DNA of 10,211 nt from an uncultured Angelakisella sp. (GTDB lineage: Bacteria; Bacillota; Clostridia; Oscillospirales; Ruminococcaceae), in assembly GCA_904420255.1 (NCBI GenBank), contig CAJFUT010000111.1, forward strand, positions 1 to 10,211, in the 5' to 3' direction. A program made the position numbers and the translations under genes. The notes beneath the pieces are model-generated. The model worked only from the letters and a program-made list of their open reading frames with translations, searched no databases and had not been told where the DNA came from. Of this stretch, positions 1 to 6,510 are shown piece after piece. Each line of letters begins with the position of its first letter. Position 1 is the first letter of the stretch.

Positions 1-10
1 GGGGCGGCGT

Positions 11-190
11 TCATTGGCCGTCCGGCCCGATCTCGCCGTGCTTCTCCTCAAAATCCCGGATGCACTGGCGGACCAGGTACAGAATCTGGCCGTTGATGGA
101 GCGGCCCTCGTATTTTGCCACATACCGCAGTTTCCGATGAAGCTCCGGGTCCACCTCGATGCCCAGATGCTTGTTTGCCGGATTCCTCAT
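11..190 (-). CDS. Arc-type ribbon-helix-helix DNA-binding protein
   Basis: Small protein of 59 residues. The order is a short N-terminal tail, a strand (HLGIEVD), helix A (PELHRKLRYVAKYEG), the turn RSING and helix B (QILYLVRQCIRDFEEKHG). This is the ribbon-helix-helix plan of Arc/CopG-type proteins, which dimerise and insert the strand pair in the DNA major groove. I chose the ATG at 190 because GGTGAG lies 7 bases upstream. An in-frame GTG at 202 would add MRAG at the N-terminus but has no good ribosome site. It has its own minus-strand promoter, with an 8-base direct repeat overlapping the -10, which suggests autoregulation (inference). Only 10 bases follow the stop inside the window, so a downstream partner such as a toxin cannot be judged. 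The fold call is firm; the biological role is unknown. Confidence 0.8.
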   Translation of the reverse strand: MRNPANKHLGIEVDPELHRKLRYVAKYEGRSINGQILYLVRQCIRDFEEKHGEIGPDGQ

Positions 191-213
191 GCCCGCTCTC
201 ACCGCCCAATATT

Positions 214-235
214 TTTTATGAAGTATATTTTATGA
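214..235. promoter_or_regulatory. 8-base direct repeat, candidate operator
   Basis: TTTTATGA occurs at 214-221 and again at 228-235, a 14-base period in an AT-rich island. The second copy overlaps the -10 of the promoter for the ribbon-helix-helix gene, and the first covers the region just downstream of the predicted start. Ribbon-helix-helix proteins often bind paired short repeats in their own promoters. That this protein binds here is inference. Confidence 0.4.
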
Positions 236-261
236 TAGCACCTCCCCTGGACAAAGGTCAA
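232..261 (-). promoter_or_regulatory. Promoter of the ribbon-helix-helix gene
   Basis: On the minus strand, -35 TTGACC (256-261) and -10 TATCAT (232-237) are separated by 18 bases. Each hexamer matches consensus at 5 of 6 positions. Transcription would start near 225, leaving a short leader before the ATG at 190. It lies back to back with the rightward promoter at 318-347. Confidence 0.6.
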
Positions 262-317
262 CACGCCGGGTGGGCTGGCGGCAGGGAGATTCGGCCCTCC
301 GTCCCGCCAATTTTGTC

Positions 318-347
318 TTGACACCCCCCGCCCCGGCATCTTATAAT
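318..347 (+). promoter_or_regulatory. Consensus sigma-A promoter of the glutamine synthetase operon
   Basis: TTGACA at 318-323 and TATAAT at 342-347 are both perfect hexamers, separated by 18 bases. Transcription should begin near 354-355, right at the base of the leader hairpins. So strong a core promoter suggests that control is exerted after initiation, in the leader. Confidence 0.8.
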
Positions 348-354
348 AAGCTAT

Positions 355-427
355 TGGACAAAGGCGTCTGCGGCAGGATATTCTCTGTTACCTGGAGAAT
401 GTCTTTGTGGCAGACGCCTCCCCTTTT
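355..427 (+). promoter_or_regulatory. Leader attenuator with terminator and competing antiterminator; candidate ANTAR target RNA
   Basis: A perfect 10-bp inverted repeat, AGGCGTCTGC (362-371) with GCAGACGCCT (410-419), is followed by CCCCTTTT and resembles an intrinsic terminator, though the U tract is short. A mutually exclusive helix pairs 358-367 with 399-408 (10 bp, two G-U). A small hairpin at 355-370 has the hexaloop AAAGGC (360-365), with A at loop position 1 and G at position 4, the signature recalled for ANTAR-protein target RNAs; forming it also removes the terminator's 5' arm. A second A1/G4 loop, AATGTC (398-403), has only a weak, G-U-rich stem. Another possible stem pairs 380-385 (ATTCTC) with 395-400 (GAGAAT). 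The pairings are read directly; regulation by the ANTAR protein encoded downstream is inference. Confidence 0.6.
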
Positions 428-471
428 GCCCGGCCCGGTCCGGGGGAAGAACATCCGACAGGAGGCGCCCT

Positions 472-1755
472 ATGAGCATACACGTGGAAGAGGTCCTGGA
501 GTTTGTGGAGGAAAACGACATCAAGTTCATCCGCCTCACCTTCTGCGACCTGTTTGGCGTCCAGAAGAACACCGCCATCCTTTCCTCCCAGCTGGAAAGG
601 GCCCTGCGCCGGGGGATGCCCTTCGACGCCTCGGCGGTGCCGGGGTTCGCCGGGCTGGAGGAGGGGGACCTGCTCCTCTTCCCGGAGCCCGGCACCCTGG
701 CCCTGATGCCCTGGCGGCCCGCCCAGGGCCGGGTGGCCCGGTTCTGCTGCGCCCTGCGCCGGGGGGACGGCAGCCCCGCCCCCGGGGACGGGCGGGAGTT
801 CCTCCGCCGGGCCGCCGCCCAGGCGGCGGAGCTGGGCTATGCCGCCCGGCTGGGGACCCAGTGCGAGTTCTACCTTTTCTCCACCGACGGGGAGGGCCGC
901 CCCACCCTGGAGCCCCAGGACCGGGCCGGCTACCTGGACGTGGCCCCCGCCGACCGGGGGGAGAACGTCCGGCGGGAGATCTGCCTGACCCTGGAGGAGA
1001 TGGGGGTCACCCCGGAAAGCTCCCACCACGAGCGGGGCCCCGGCCAGAACGAGATCGACTTCCAGGCCGCCGCCCCCCTCCGGGCGGTGGACAACTACCT
1101 CTCCCTGCGGACGGTGGTGAAGGCGGTGGCCTCCCGGAACGGCCTTTACGCCTCCTTCCTCCCCAAGCCCCTCCAGGACCAGAGCGGCAGCGGCCTCCAC
1201 CTGGACCTCTCCCTTTTCCGGGAGGGGGAGAACCTCTTTGACGGCTTCTTGGGGAACCCTCACCCCGACGCCGGGGCCTTCCTGGCGGGGGTGATGCGCC
1301 GCCTGCCCGAGATGACCATTTTCCTCAACCCCCTCCCCGGGTCCTACCGGCGGCTGGGGTCCCTGGGGTCCTCCCTGGCGGTGGCCTGGTCGGGGCGGAG
1401 CCGCTCCCGGCTGCTGCGGGTGCCCTCCGCCCCCGGGGAGCCGGGGCGAATGGAGGTGCGCTCCCCCGACCCCGCCTGCAACCCCTACTTCGCCGTGGGG
1501 CTGCTGCTGCTGGCCGGGCTGGAGGGGGTCCGGGACGGCCTCGCCGCCCCCGCCCAGGAGGAGGGGGCGGGCCGCCTCCCCGCCGCCATGGACCTGGCCC
1601 TGGAGCTGGCCCGGCAGAGCGGCTTCCTCCGGCGGTCCCTGCCGGAGGGGGTGCTGGACGCCTTCCTGGATGAGAAAGGGCGCCAGTGGGAAGAATACCG
1701 CCATGCCCGCAACCAGCACCAGTGGGAGCTGGACCGCTTCTTTGAGATGATCTGA
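472..1755 (+). CDS. glnA: Divergent type I glutamine synthetase-like protein
   Basis: 427 residues, against roughly 440-470 usual for the family. Type I glutamine synthetase makes glutamine from glutamate, ammonia and ATP in the cytoplasm. Visible motifs are FDAS (51-54), CEFYLF (131-136), SHHERGPGQNEIDF (184-197, with H186, E187 and E194), FLPKP (229-233), GSGLH (239-243, metal ligand H243), GSYRRL (290-295) and RMEVRSPDPACNPY (326-339, with E328 and R330). Three departures stand out. Residue 130 is Gln where the first metal-binding Glu of the ExEF motif normally stands. The flap at 296-304 has no acidic residue, whereas family members carry a Glu there. The segment before LPAAM, which normally contains an (N/I)LY motif, is very short. 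It may be weakly active, act on another amine, or be regulatory. The ATG has AGGAGG 6 bases upstream. The next gene encodes an ANTAR regulator 43 bases downstream. Family membership is certain; glutamine-forming activity is not. Confidence 0.85.
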   Translation: MSIHVEEVLEFVEENDIKFIRLTFCDLFGVQKNTAILSSQLERALRRGMPFDASAVPGFAGLEEGDLLLFPEPGTLALMPWRPAQGRVARFCCALRRGDGSPAPGDGREFLRRAAAQAAELGYAARLGTQCEFYLFSTDGEGRPTLEPQDRAGYLDVAPADRGENVRREICLTLEEMGVTPESSHHERGPGQNEIDFQAAAPLRAVDNYLSLRTVVKAVASRNGLYASFLPKPLQDQSGSGLHLDLSLFREGENLFDGFLGNPHPDAGAFLAGVMRRLPEMTIFLNPLPGSYRRLGSLGSSLAVAWSGRSRSRLLRVPSAPGEPGRMEVRSPDPACNPYFAVGLLLLAGLEGVRDGLAAPAQEEGAGRLPAAMDLALELARQSGFLRRSLPEGVLDAFLDEKGRQWEEYRHARNQHQWELDRFFEMI

Positions 1756-1756
1756 G

Positions 1757-1790
1757 CCCCCTTCCGGGGGAGAAGGCGCGGGGAAGGGGG
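1757..1790 (+). promoter_or_regulatory. Intercistronic helix covering the ANTAR gene's ribosome site
   Basis: CCCCCTTCC (1757-1765) can pair perfectly over 9 bp with GGAAGGGGG (1782-1790). The 3' arm contains the AAGGGG that is the best ribosome site for the ATG at 1799. A competing short hairpin (1757-1761 with 1766-1770) would leave that site open. No U tract follows, so it is not a terminator. It may lower or switch translation of the regulator relative to the synthetase gene (inference). Confidence 0.35.
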
Positions 1791-1798
1791 GAAAGGGC

Positions 1799-2377
1799 AT
1801 GGAGGGGACCCTGGTGGTTTCCGGGGCCAAGAACCGGGAGGAGCTGGGGCGGTTCCTGGAGAGCTGCGGCTGCCGGGGGGTGACCCTGGCGGCCAGCGGC
1901 GCCGAGGCCCGCCGCCTCCTGGGGGAGCGGGAATTCGCCCTGGTGGCGGTGGCGGCCCCCCTGCCGGACGAATTCGGCGGGGAACTGGCCCTCCACGCCG
2001 TTTCCGCCACCGACAGCGGCGTCCTGCTGCTGGCCGGGGGCGGCCGCGCCCAGGAGGTGGCGGAGGGCTTGCGGGAATACGGGGTGGCGGTGCTGCCCAC
2101 CCCCCTGAGCCGCCAGGCCGCGGCCCAGGCGGTGGAGCTGCTGCTGGCCGCCCGCCGGAGGACCCTCCGCCTCCGGGAGGAGAACCGCCGCCTTTCCCGG
2201 CGGCTGGAGGACGCCCGGCTGGTCTGCCGGGCCAAATGCCTGCTGATTCAGTACGGCGGGATGACCGAGGAGGAGGCCCACCACGCGGTGGAGCGCCGGG
2301 CCATGGACCGGCGGCGCTCCCGGCGGGAGGCGGCGGAGGAGATCATCGCCGCCTACGAGGGGGAGGCTGCCGAGTGA
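1799..2377 (+). CDS. ANTAR-domain RNA-binding antiterminator with degenerate receiver-like domain
   Basis: 192 residues. Residues 1-117 have the length and alternating pattern of a response-regulator receiver. However, the strand normally ending in the phospho-acceptor Asp reads [15 protein letters not shown] (46-60), with Ala at that place, and the usual acidic pair near the N-terminus and the KP motif are absent. A basic, charged linker helix (118-142) precedes the ANTAR domain (about 128-188). Hallmarks there are [27 protein letters not shown], with A145, K146, G153, E158, A160, A168 and M169. ANTAR domains bind paired hexaloop hairpins in nascent RNA and prevent termination. The gene sits between the synthetase gene and pyrG, 17 bases before the latter, in an operon whose leader has a matching attenuator. 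ANTAR regulators next to glnA are known in clostridia (NitR, from memory). Activation is probably phosphorylation-independent. Ribosome site AAGGGG, 9 bases before the ATG. Confidence 0.87.
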   Translation: MEGTLVVSGAKNREELGRFLESCGCRGVTLAASGAEARRLLGEREFALVAVAAPLPDEFGGELALHAVSATDSGVLLLAGGGRAQEVAEGLREYGVAVLPTPLSRQAAAQAVELLLAARRRTLRLREENRRLSRRLEDARLVCRAKCLLIQYGGMTEEEAHHAVERRAMDRRRSRREAAEEIIAAYEGEAAE

Positions 2378-2394
2378 GAGAGAAGGGTGTGTGT

Positions 2395-4017
2395 ATGGAA
2401 AAGACGGTACGGTATATTTTTGTGACGGGCGGGGTGGTTTCCGGCCTGGGGAAGGGCATCAGCGCCGCCTCCCTGGGGCGGCTTCTCAAGGCCCGGGGCC
2501 TGCGGGTGGCGGCCCAGAAGCTGGACCCCTATGTCAACGTGGACCCCGGCACCATGAGCCCCTTCCAGCACGGGGAGGTGTTCGTCACCGAGGACGGGGC
2601 GGAAACCGACCTGGACCTGGGGCATTACGAGCGGTTTATCGACGAGGACCTGAACCGCTACTCCAACCTCACCTCGGGGCGGGTCTACTGGGACGTCCTC
2701 AACAAGGAGCGCAGCGGCGCCTACCTGGGCAGCACCGTCCAGGTGATTCCCCACGTCACCGGGGAGATCAAGCGGTTTGTGGGGGCCCTGGCGGAGCGCA
2801 CCAATCCCGATATTATCATCACCGAGATCGGCGGCACCATCGGGGACATTGAGAGCCAGCCCTTCCTGGAGGCCATCCGGCAGCTCTCCCGGGAGGTGGG
2901 CCGCCAGAACTGTATGTTCCTCCATGTGGTGCTGGTGCCCTACCTGAAATGCTCCGGGGAGCACAAGACCAAGCCCGCCCAGCATTCGGTGCGGGAGCTG
3001 CGGAGCATGGGCATCATGCCCGACGTCATCATCGCCCGGTGCGACGAGCCCCTGGAGCCCGGCACCCTGGAGAAGATGGCCATGTTCTGCGACGTCCGGC
3101 CCGAGTGCGTCATCGAGAACCGCACCCTGGGCAGCCTTTACGACGTGCCCCTGATGCTCCGGGACGCCCGGCTGGACGAGATCGTCTGCCGGTACTTCGG
3201 CCTTGACACCCCCGCCCCGGACCTCTCCGACTGGGAGGAGCTCTGCCGGCGCGTCGCCCACCCCCGGCGGCAGGTGACCATCGCCCTGGTGGGGAAATAT
3301 GTGGAGCTCCACGACGCCTACCTCTCGGTGGCCGAGGCCCTGCGCCACGGCGGCTACGAAAACGGCGCCGGGGTGGAGATCCGCTGGGTGGATTCCGAGA
3401 AGCTGGACGACGGCAATGCGGCCAAAGCCCTGGAGGGCTGCGACGGCATCCTGGTGCCCGGGGGCTTCGGCAGCCGGGGCATCGCGGGGATGATCGCCGC
3501 CGCCCGGTACGCCCGGGAGAAGGGCGTCCCCTACTTTGGCATCTGCCTGGGGATGCAGATCGCCGTCATCGAGGCGGCCCGGCACCTGCTGGGGCTGCCC
3601 CTGGCCAATTCCAGCGAGTTCGACCCCGACGGCCCCGATTCGGTCATCGACCTGATGCCGGACCAGAAGGGGGAGATCCCCAAGGGGGGCACCATGCGGC
3701 TGGGGGCCTACCCCTGCCATCTGGCGGCGGGGAGCCTGCTGGCCCGGGTTTACGGCGTCCAGGATATCGCCGAGCGCCACCGCCACCGCTACGAGGTGAA
3801 CAACCTCTACCGCCCCCGGCTGGAGGCGGAGGGGGGCCTCGCCCTCTGCGGCCAGTCCCCCGACGGGCGGCTGGTGGAGGCGGTGGAGCGCCGGGACCAC
3901 CCCTTCTTTGTGGGGGTCCAGTACCATCCCGAGTTCAAGTCCCGGCCCAACCGGGCCCATCCCATCTTCCGGGCCTTCATCAAGGCCGGCCTGGATTACC
4001 GGGAGGGCAGGGGCTGA
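2395..4017 (+). CDS. pyrG: CTP synthase (glutamine-hydrolysing)
   Basis: 540 residues, normal for the family. It converts UTP to CTP with ATP and ammonia taken from glutamine, the last step of pyrimidine nucleotide synthesis. The N-terminal synthase domain shows the P-loop [12 protein letters not shown], then [37 protein letters not shown] and [17 protein letters not shown]. The C-terminal glutamine amidotransferase domain (from about residue 300) has the nucleophile C384 in GICLGMQ and the partners H511 and E513 in YHPEF. The start is the ATG in GTGTATGGAA, giving the canonical [12 protein letters not shown]-terminus, with AGAAGGG 7 bases upstream. The reading frame is open further upstream, but that part overlaps the ANTAR gene and is not credible. 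It lies 17 bases after the ANTAR gene and has no promoter of its own in view, so it is probably co-transcribed. It consumes glutamine, the nominal product of the first gene. Confidence 0.97.
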   Translation: MEKTVRYIFVTGGVVSGLGKGISAASLGRLLKARGLRVAAQKLDPYVNVDPGTMSPFQHGEVFVTEDGAETDLDLGHYERFIDEDLNRYSNLTSGRVYWDVLNKERSGAYLGSTVQVIPHVTGEIKRFVGALAERTNPDIIITEIGGTIGDIESQPFLEAIRQLSREVGRQNCMFLHVVLVPYLKCSGEHKTKPAQHSVRELRSMGIMPDVIIARCDEPLEPGTLEKMAMFCDVRPECVIENRTLGSLYDVPLMLRDARLDEIVCRYFGLDTPAPDLSDWEELCRRVAHPRRQVTIALVGKYVELHDAYLSVAEALRHGGYENGAGVEIRWVDSEKLDDGNAAKALEGCDGILVPGGFGSRGIAGMIAAARYAREKGVPYFGICLGMQIAVIEAARHLLGLPLANSSEFDPDGPDSVIDLMPDQKGEIPKGGTMRLGAYPCHLAAGSLLARVYGVQDIAERHRHRYEVNNLYRPRLEAEGGLALCGQSPDGRLVEAVERRDHPFFVGVQYHPEFKSRPNRAHPIFRAFIKAGLDYREGRG

Positions 4018-4031
4018 AAGATCAAATATTC

Positions 4032-4059
4032 CCGCCCGGGTGGGGAAAGCCCCGGGCGG
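4032..4059 (+). repeat. Intercistronic hairpin between pyrG and purA
   Basis: CCGCCCGGG (4032-4040) pairs perfectly with CCCGGGCGG (4051-4059) across a 10-base loop. No T-run follows, so it is unlikely to be a full terminator. It could stabilise or process the transcript, or lower purA expression. Two AAGGAG motifs (4071-4076 and 4078-4083) then precede the purA ATG; the first is better spaced. Confidence 0.45.
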
Positions 4060-4086
4060 AGCAAGCGGAAAAGGAGTAAGGAGCTT

Positions 4087-5358
4087 ATGCTGACTGCCAT
4101 TGTTGGGATCAACTGGGGAGATGAGGGGAAGGGCCGGATGGTGGACCTCCTCTCCCAGGGCTATGAGGTGGTTTCCCGCTACCAGGGGGGGAACAACGCC
4201 GGCCACACCATCCTGGTGAACGGGGAAAAATTCGTGCTGAACCTGCTGCCCTCCGGCATCCTGCGGCCGGAGGTGGCCAACGTCCTGGGCCCCGGGATGG
4301 TGGTGGACATCGCCCACCTCCGGGGGGAGATGAAGCGGCTGGAGGAGCGGGGGGTGAAGATCACCCCGGAGCGGCTGAAGATCAGCCACCGGGCCTGCAT
4401 CTGCCTGCCCTGCAACGTCCGCCAGGACTGCCTGGAGGAGGAGCGGCTGGCCGACCAGAAGTTCGGCTCCACCCGGCGGGGCATCGGCCCCATCTACGGG
4501 GACAAGTACATGAAGAAGGCCCTGCGGATGGAGGACCTGCTGGACCCGGCCCGGCTGGAGCGGGAGTTGCGCCACCTGCTGGACTGGAAGAACCTGATGC
4601 TTCATAACGGCTACGGCGCCCCGGCGGAGGACTATGACGCCACCATGGCCTGGCTCAAGGAAAACGGCGACCCCCTGAAGCCCTATATCTGCGACACCGG
4701 GGCCTTCCTGGAGGAGGCCGTCGCCCAGGGCAAGAGCGTCCTCTTTGAGGCCCAGCTGGGGGCCCTCCGGGACATCGACTACGGCATCTACCCCTACACC
4801 TCCTCCTCCACCACCCTGGCGGCCTACGCCCCCATCGGGGCCGGCATCCCCGGGCGGAAGCTGGACCGGGTCATCGGGGTGATGAAGGCCTATTCCTCCT
4901 GCGTGGGGGAGGGGCCCTTCACCTGCGAGCTGTTCGGGGAGGAGGCGGAGGCCCTCCGGGCCGCCGGCGGGGAATACGGCGCCGCCACCGGCCGCCCCCG
5001 GCGGGTGGGGCCCTTCGACGTCCCCGCCTCCCGGTACGGGGTGGCGGTCCAGGGGGCGGACTGCCTGGCCCTCACCAAGATGGACGTCCTCTCCGGCATG
5101 GAGAAAATCCCCGTCTGCGCCCGGTATTCGGTGGACGGGGCGGAGACCGAGCGGTTCCCCAGCGGCGACGCCCTGGTCCGGGCCAAGCCGGTGGTCCAGT
5201 ACCTGGAGGGCTGGGGCTGCGACATCGGCGGCTGCCGCCGGTGGGAGGACCTGCCCGCCGCCGCCCGGCGGTATGTGGAATACCTGGAGGAGCAGGTCCG
5301 CTGCCCCATCCGCTATGTGTCGGTGGGGGCGGACCGGGACGCCTACCTGGTCCGGTGA
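4087..5358 (+). CDS. purA: Adenylosuccinate synthase
   Basis: 423 residues, the usual length. It joins IMP and aspartate with GTP hydrolysis, the first step from IMP to AMP. The N-terminus carries the P-loop WGDEGKG (10-16, with D12 as likely catalytic base) and GGNNAGHT (34-41, with H40 as likely catalytic acid). Further family segments are NLLPSGIL, FGSTRRGIGP, EAQLGALRDIDYGIYPYTSSS, TGRPRRVGPFD, and near the end VSVGADRDAYL. The motif after the P-loop and the RRVGPFD segment differ slightly from E. coli PurA but fit a known bacterial variant. It follows pyrG by 69 bases with an intervening hairpin, reads in the same direction, and ends just before a strong hairpin. It is likely the last gene of the operon. 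Its use of aspartate fits a nitrogen and nucleotide theme. Confidence 0.96.
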   Translation: MLTAIVGINWGDEGKGRMVDLLSQGYEVVSRYQGGNNAGHTILVNGEKFVLNLLPSGILRPEVANVLGPGMVVDIAHLRGEMKRLEERGVKITPERLKISHRACICLPCNVRQDCLEEERLADQKFGSTRRGIGPIYGDKYMKKALRMEDLLDPARLERELRHLLDWKNLMLHNGYGAPAEDYDATMAWLKENGDPLKPYICDTGAFLEEAVAQGKSVLFEAQLGALRDIDYGIYPYTSSSTTLAAYAPIGAGIPGRKLDRVIGVMKAYSSCVGEGPFTCELFGEEAEALRAAGGEYGAATGRPRRVGPFDVPASRYGVAVQGADCLALTKMDVLSGMEKIPVCARYSVDGAETERFPSGDALVRAKPVVQYLEGWGCDIGGCRRWEDLPAAARRYVEYLEEQVRCPIRYVSVGADRDAYLVR

Positions 5359-5382
5359 CGCCGCAGCCTGAAAGTGCAGAGG

Positions 5383-5420
5383 AAGCGCCCCGGAGAGCCC
5401 TTCGGCTCTCCGGGGCGCTT
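5383..5420. terminator. Shared bidirectional terminator hairpin
   Basis: A perfect 17-bp stem, AAGCGCCCCGGAGAGCC (5383-5399) with its complement (5404-5420), closes a 4-base CTTC loop. It lies between two convergent stop codons (5358 plus, 5430 minus). The AA/TT ends give a short T-run on the plus side (TTT, 5419-5421) and a minimal one on the minus side. Such symmetry suits termination in both directions, although the T-runs are weak. Confidence 0.7.
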
Positions 5421-5429
5421 TGCGCAGGG

Positions 5430-6248
5430 CTAGGGGACAAAGACGCTTCCCGCCTGGAGGATGCCCCGGGCCAGGTCGGGGCGGTAATCGGGATGGGCGG
5501 GGTCCAGGCTGTTGACGGTCACCCCGGGGACCCCCTTCCTGGCGGTGGCGTGGATATAGCGCCCCTCCCCCAGGAAAAGGGCCACATGGCCCCGGAAAAA
5601 GAGCAGGTCCCCCTTCCCCGCCTTCTCCGGCGGGATGGGGCGGATGGGGAAGCCGGGGACGATGGCGGCGTCCCGCCAGATGGCGATGCCGTTCATCAGG
5701 TAGGTCTGGCTGCAAAGGCCGGAGCAGTCCAGCCCCAGGGGGGTGCGCCCACCCCAGCGGTAGGGGCAGCCCAGGTAGGAAAGGGCGGTTTGGGCCAGGA
5801 CCTCCCGGAGGCCCTCCTCCGGGAGCGGTCGCCCCTCCGGGGGAAGCTCCCCCAGCAGGCAGTCCCGGAGGAAGCCCCGCCGCCCGCCGCAGAGGAAGGC
5901 GGCCGTCCAGCCCTCCGGGGCGGAGCCGCCGGCCAGGGCCGCCCAGGCGCCCCTGGGAAGGGTTCCCAGCCGCCGCCCCTGGACCCGGGGGACCTCCAGC
6001 AGGTCGGCGAAGGGGGCGGTCACCATCCGTTTGGGGGCGGCCGCCCAAGGGCCGGCCTCCGAAGCGGGAAGGAGGCTCCCGGCGGGCAGGTAGCCGGTGT
6101 AGCGGTAGTGGGTGCGCACCAGCCGCCAGCCCCCGGGAAGCTCCTCCAGGATTTCCAGAGGCCAGCCCCACAGGACCTCGTCGGAAACCTCCCCGCCCGG
6201 GCGGGCCAGGAGGGAGGCCAGGGGGACCTTTACAAAGGCGCGGTTCAT
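5430..6248 (-). CDS. NlpC/P60 cysteine peptidase with two SH3b-like domains (YkfC-like)
   Basis: 272 residues. Residues 1-60 and about 75-135 look like two bacterial SH3-type domains (FVKVPLASLLARPGGE..., WRLVRTHYRYTGYLPAG; later FADLLEVP...). Residues 145-272 are an NlpC/P60 domain: CPYRWGGRTPLGLDCSGL with catalytic C175, GHVALFLG with H221, and YIHA with H233. Such enzymes cut the gamma-D-Glu to diamino-acid bond in murein peptides. The ATG at 6248 follows AAAGGAGG by 8 bases and starts straight in the first SH3b domain. A longer in-frame reading to 6347 lacks a ribosome site and has low-complexity sequence. There is no signal peptide or lipobox, which points to a cytoplasmic enzyme recycling imported muropeptides rather than a wall hydrolase. 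It is transcribed toward purA and stands alone on its strand. Confidence 0.88.
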   Translation of the reverse strand: MNRAFVKVPLASLLARPGGEVSDEVLWGWPLEILEELPGGWRLVRTHYRYTGYLPAGSLLPASEAGPWAAAPKRMVTAPFADLLEVPRVQGRRLGTLPRGAWAALAGGSAPEGWTAAFLCGGRRGFLRDCLLGELPPEGRPLPEEGLREVLAQTALSYLGCPYRWGGRTPLGLDCSGLCSQTYLMNGIAIWRDAAIVPGFPIRPIPPEKAGKGDLLFFRGHVALFLGEGRYIHATARKGVPGVTVNSLDPAHPDYRPDLARGILQAGSVFVP

Positions 6249-6510
6249 GGGCAGCGCCTCCTTTCCGGGGCCGCCGGCCCCTTGAATGGGCCCCTCCTCC
6301 CACGCTCCGGAAGGGGAGGAGGGGCTGCTTATACCCAAAATATGCAAAAAATTTTTTACTTATTGCATTTTGTGAAAATAGAATGTAAAATTTTACTGAC
6401 AACTTTCATTTTTCGGAAGGTTGTCAAATGCCCCGGAATCAGGGAGGGGGATTCCGCGCGCCCATTGCGGAAAAAACCGGAGGCTTCCCCGTTTGCCCTG
6501 AAAAAACCTG
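6249..6510. other. Intergenic regulatory region, AT-rich in its centre
   Basis: No credible gene. The minus-side leader (6249-6330) is GC-rich and carries the AAAGGAGG ribosome site of the peptidase gene. From 6331 to 6420 the sequence turns AT-rich, with A6T6 (6346-6357), the palindrome GTAAAATTTTAC (6385-6396) and an inverted pair, TGACAAC (6397-6403) and GTTGTCA (6420-6426). The next 80 bases show nothing I can name. It separates two divergent transcription units. Confidence 0.55.
6375..6402 (-). promoter_or_regulatory. Weak candidate promoter of the NlpC/P60 gene with 12-bp palindrome
   Basis: On the minus strand, TTGTCA (6397-6402) and TATTTT (6375-6380) are 16 bases apart. The spacer holds the perfect palindrome GTAAAATTTTAC (6385-6396). 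The -10 is poor (4 of 6), so the promoter is tentative. The AT content is sharply higher than in the flanking genes. Confidence 0.3.

Noticed and set aside
355..471. T-box or known glutamine riboswitch in the synthetase leader
   Set aside because: I see neither the T-box signature nor a recognised glutamine aptamer layout. The hexaloop plus attenuator fits ANTAR control better.
270..1241. Plus-strand frame overlapping the synthetase gene
   Set aside because: Out of frame with a gene full of family motifs, composed of Gly/Pro/Arg, and spanning the leader structures.
388..2235. A 615-codon open frame on the minus strand
   Set aside because: Antisense to the synthetase and ANTAR genes, low-complexity Arg/Ser/Gly/Pro sequence, no ribosome site or motif.
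2353..6402. A 1349-codon open frame on the minus strand
   Set aside because: It lies antisense to pyrG and purA, is rich in Gly/Pro/His/Gln with no domain, and comes from GC-rich codon bias on the opposite strand.
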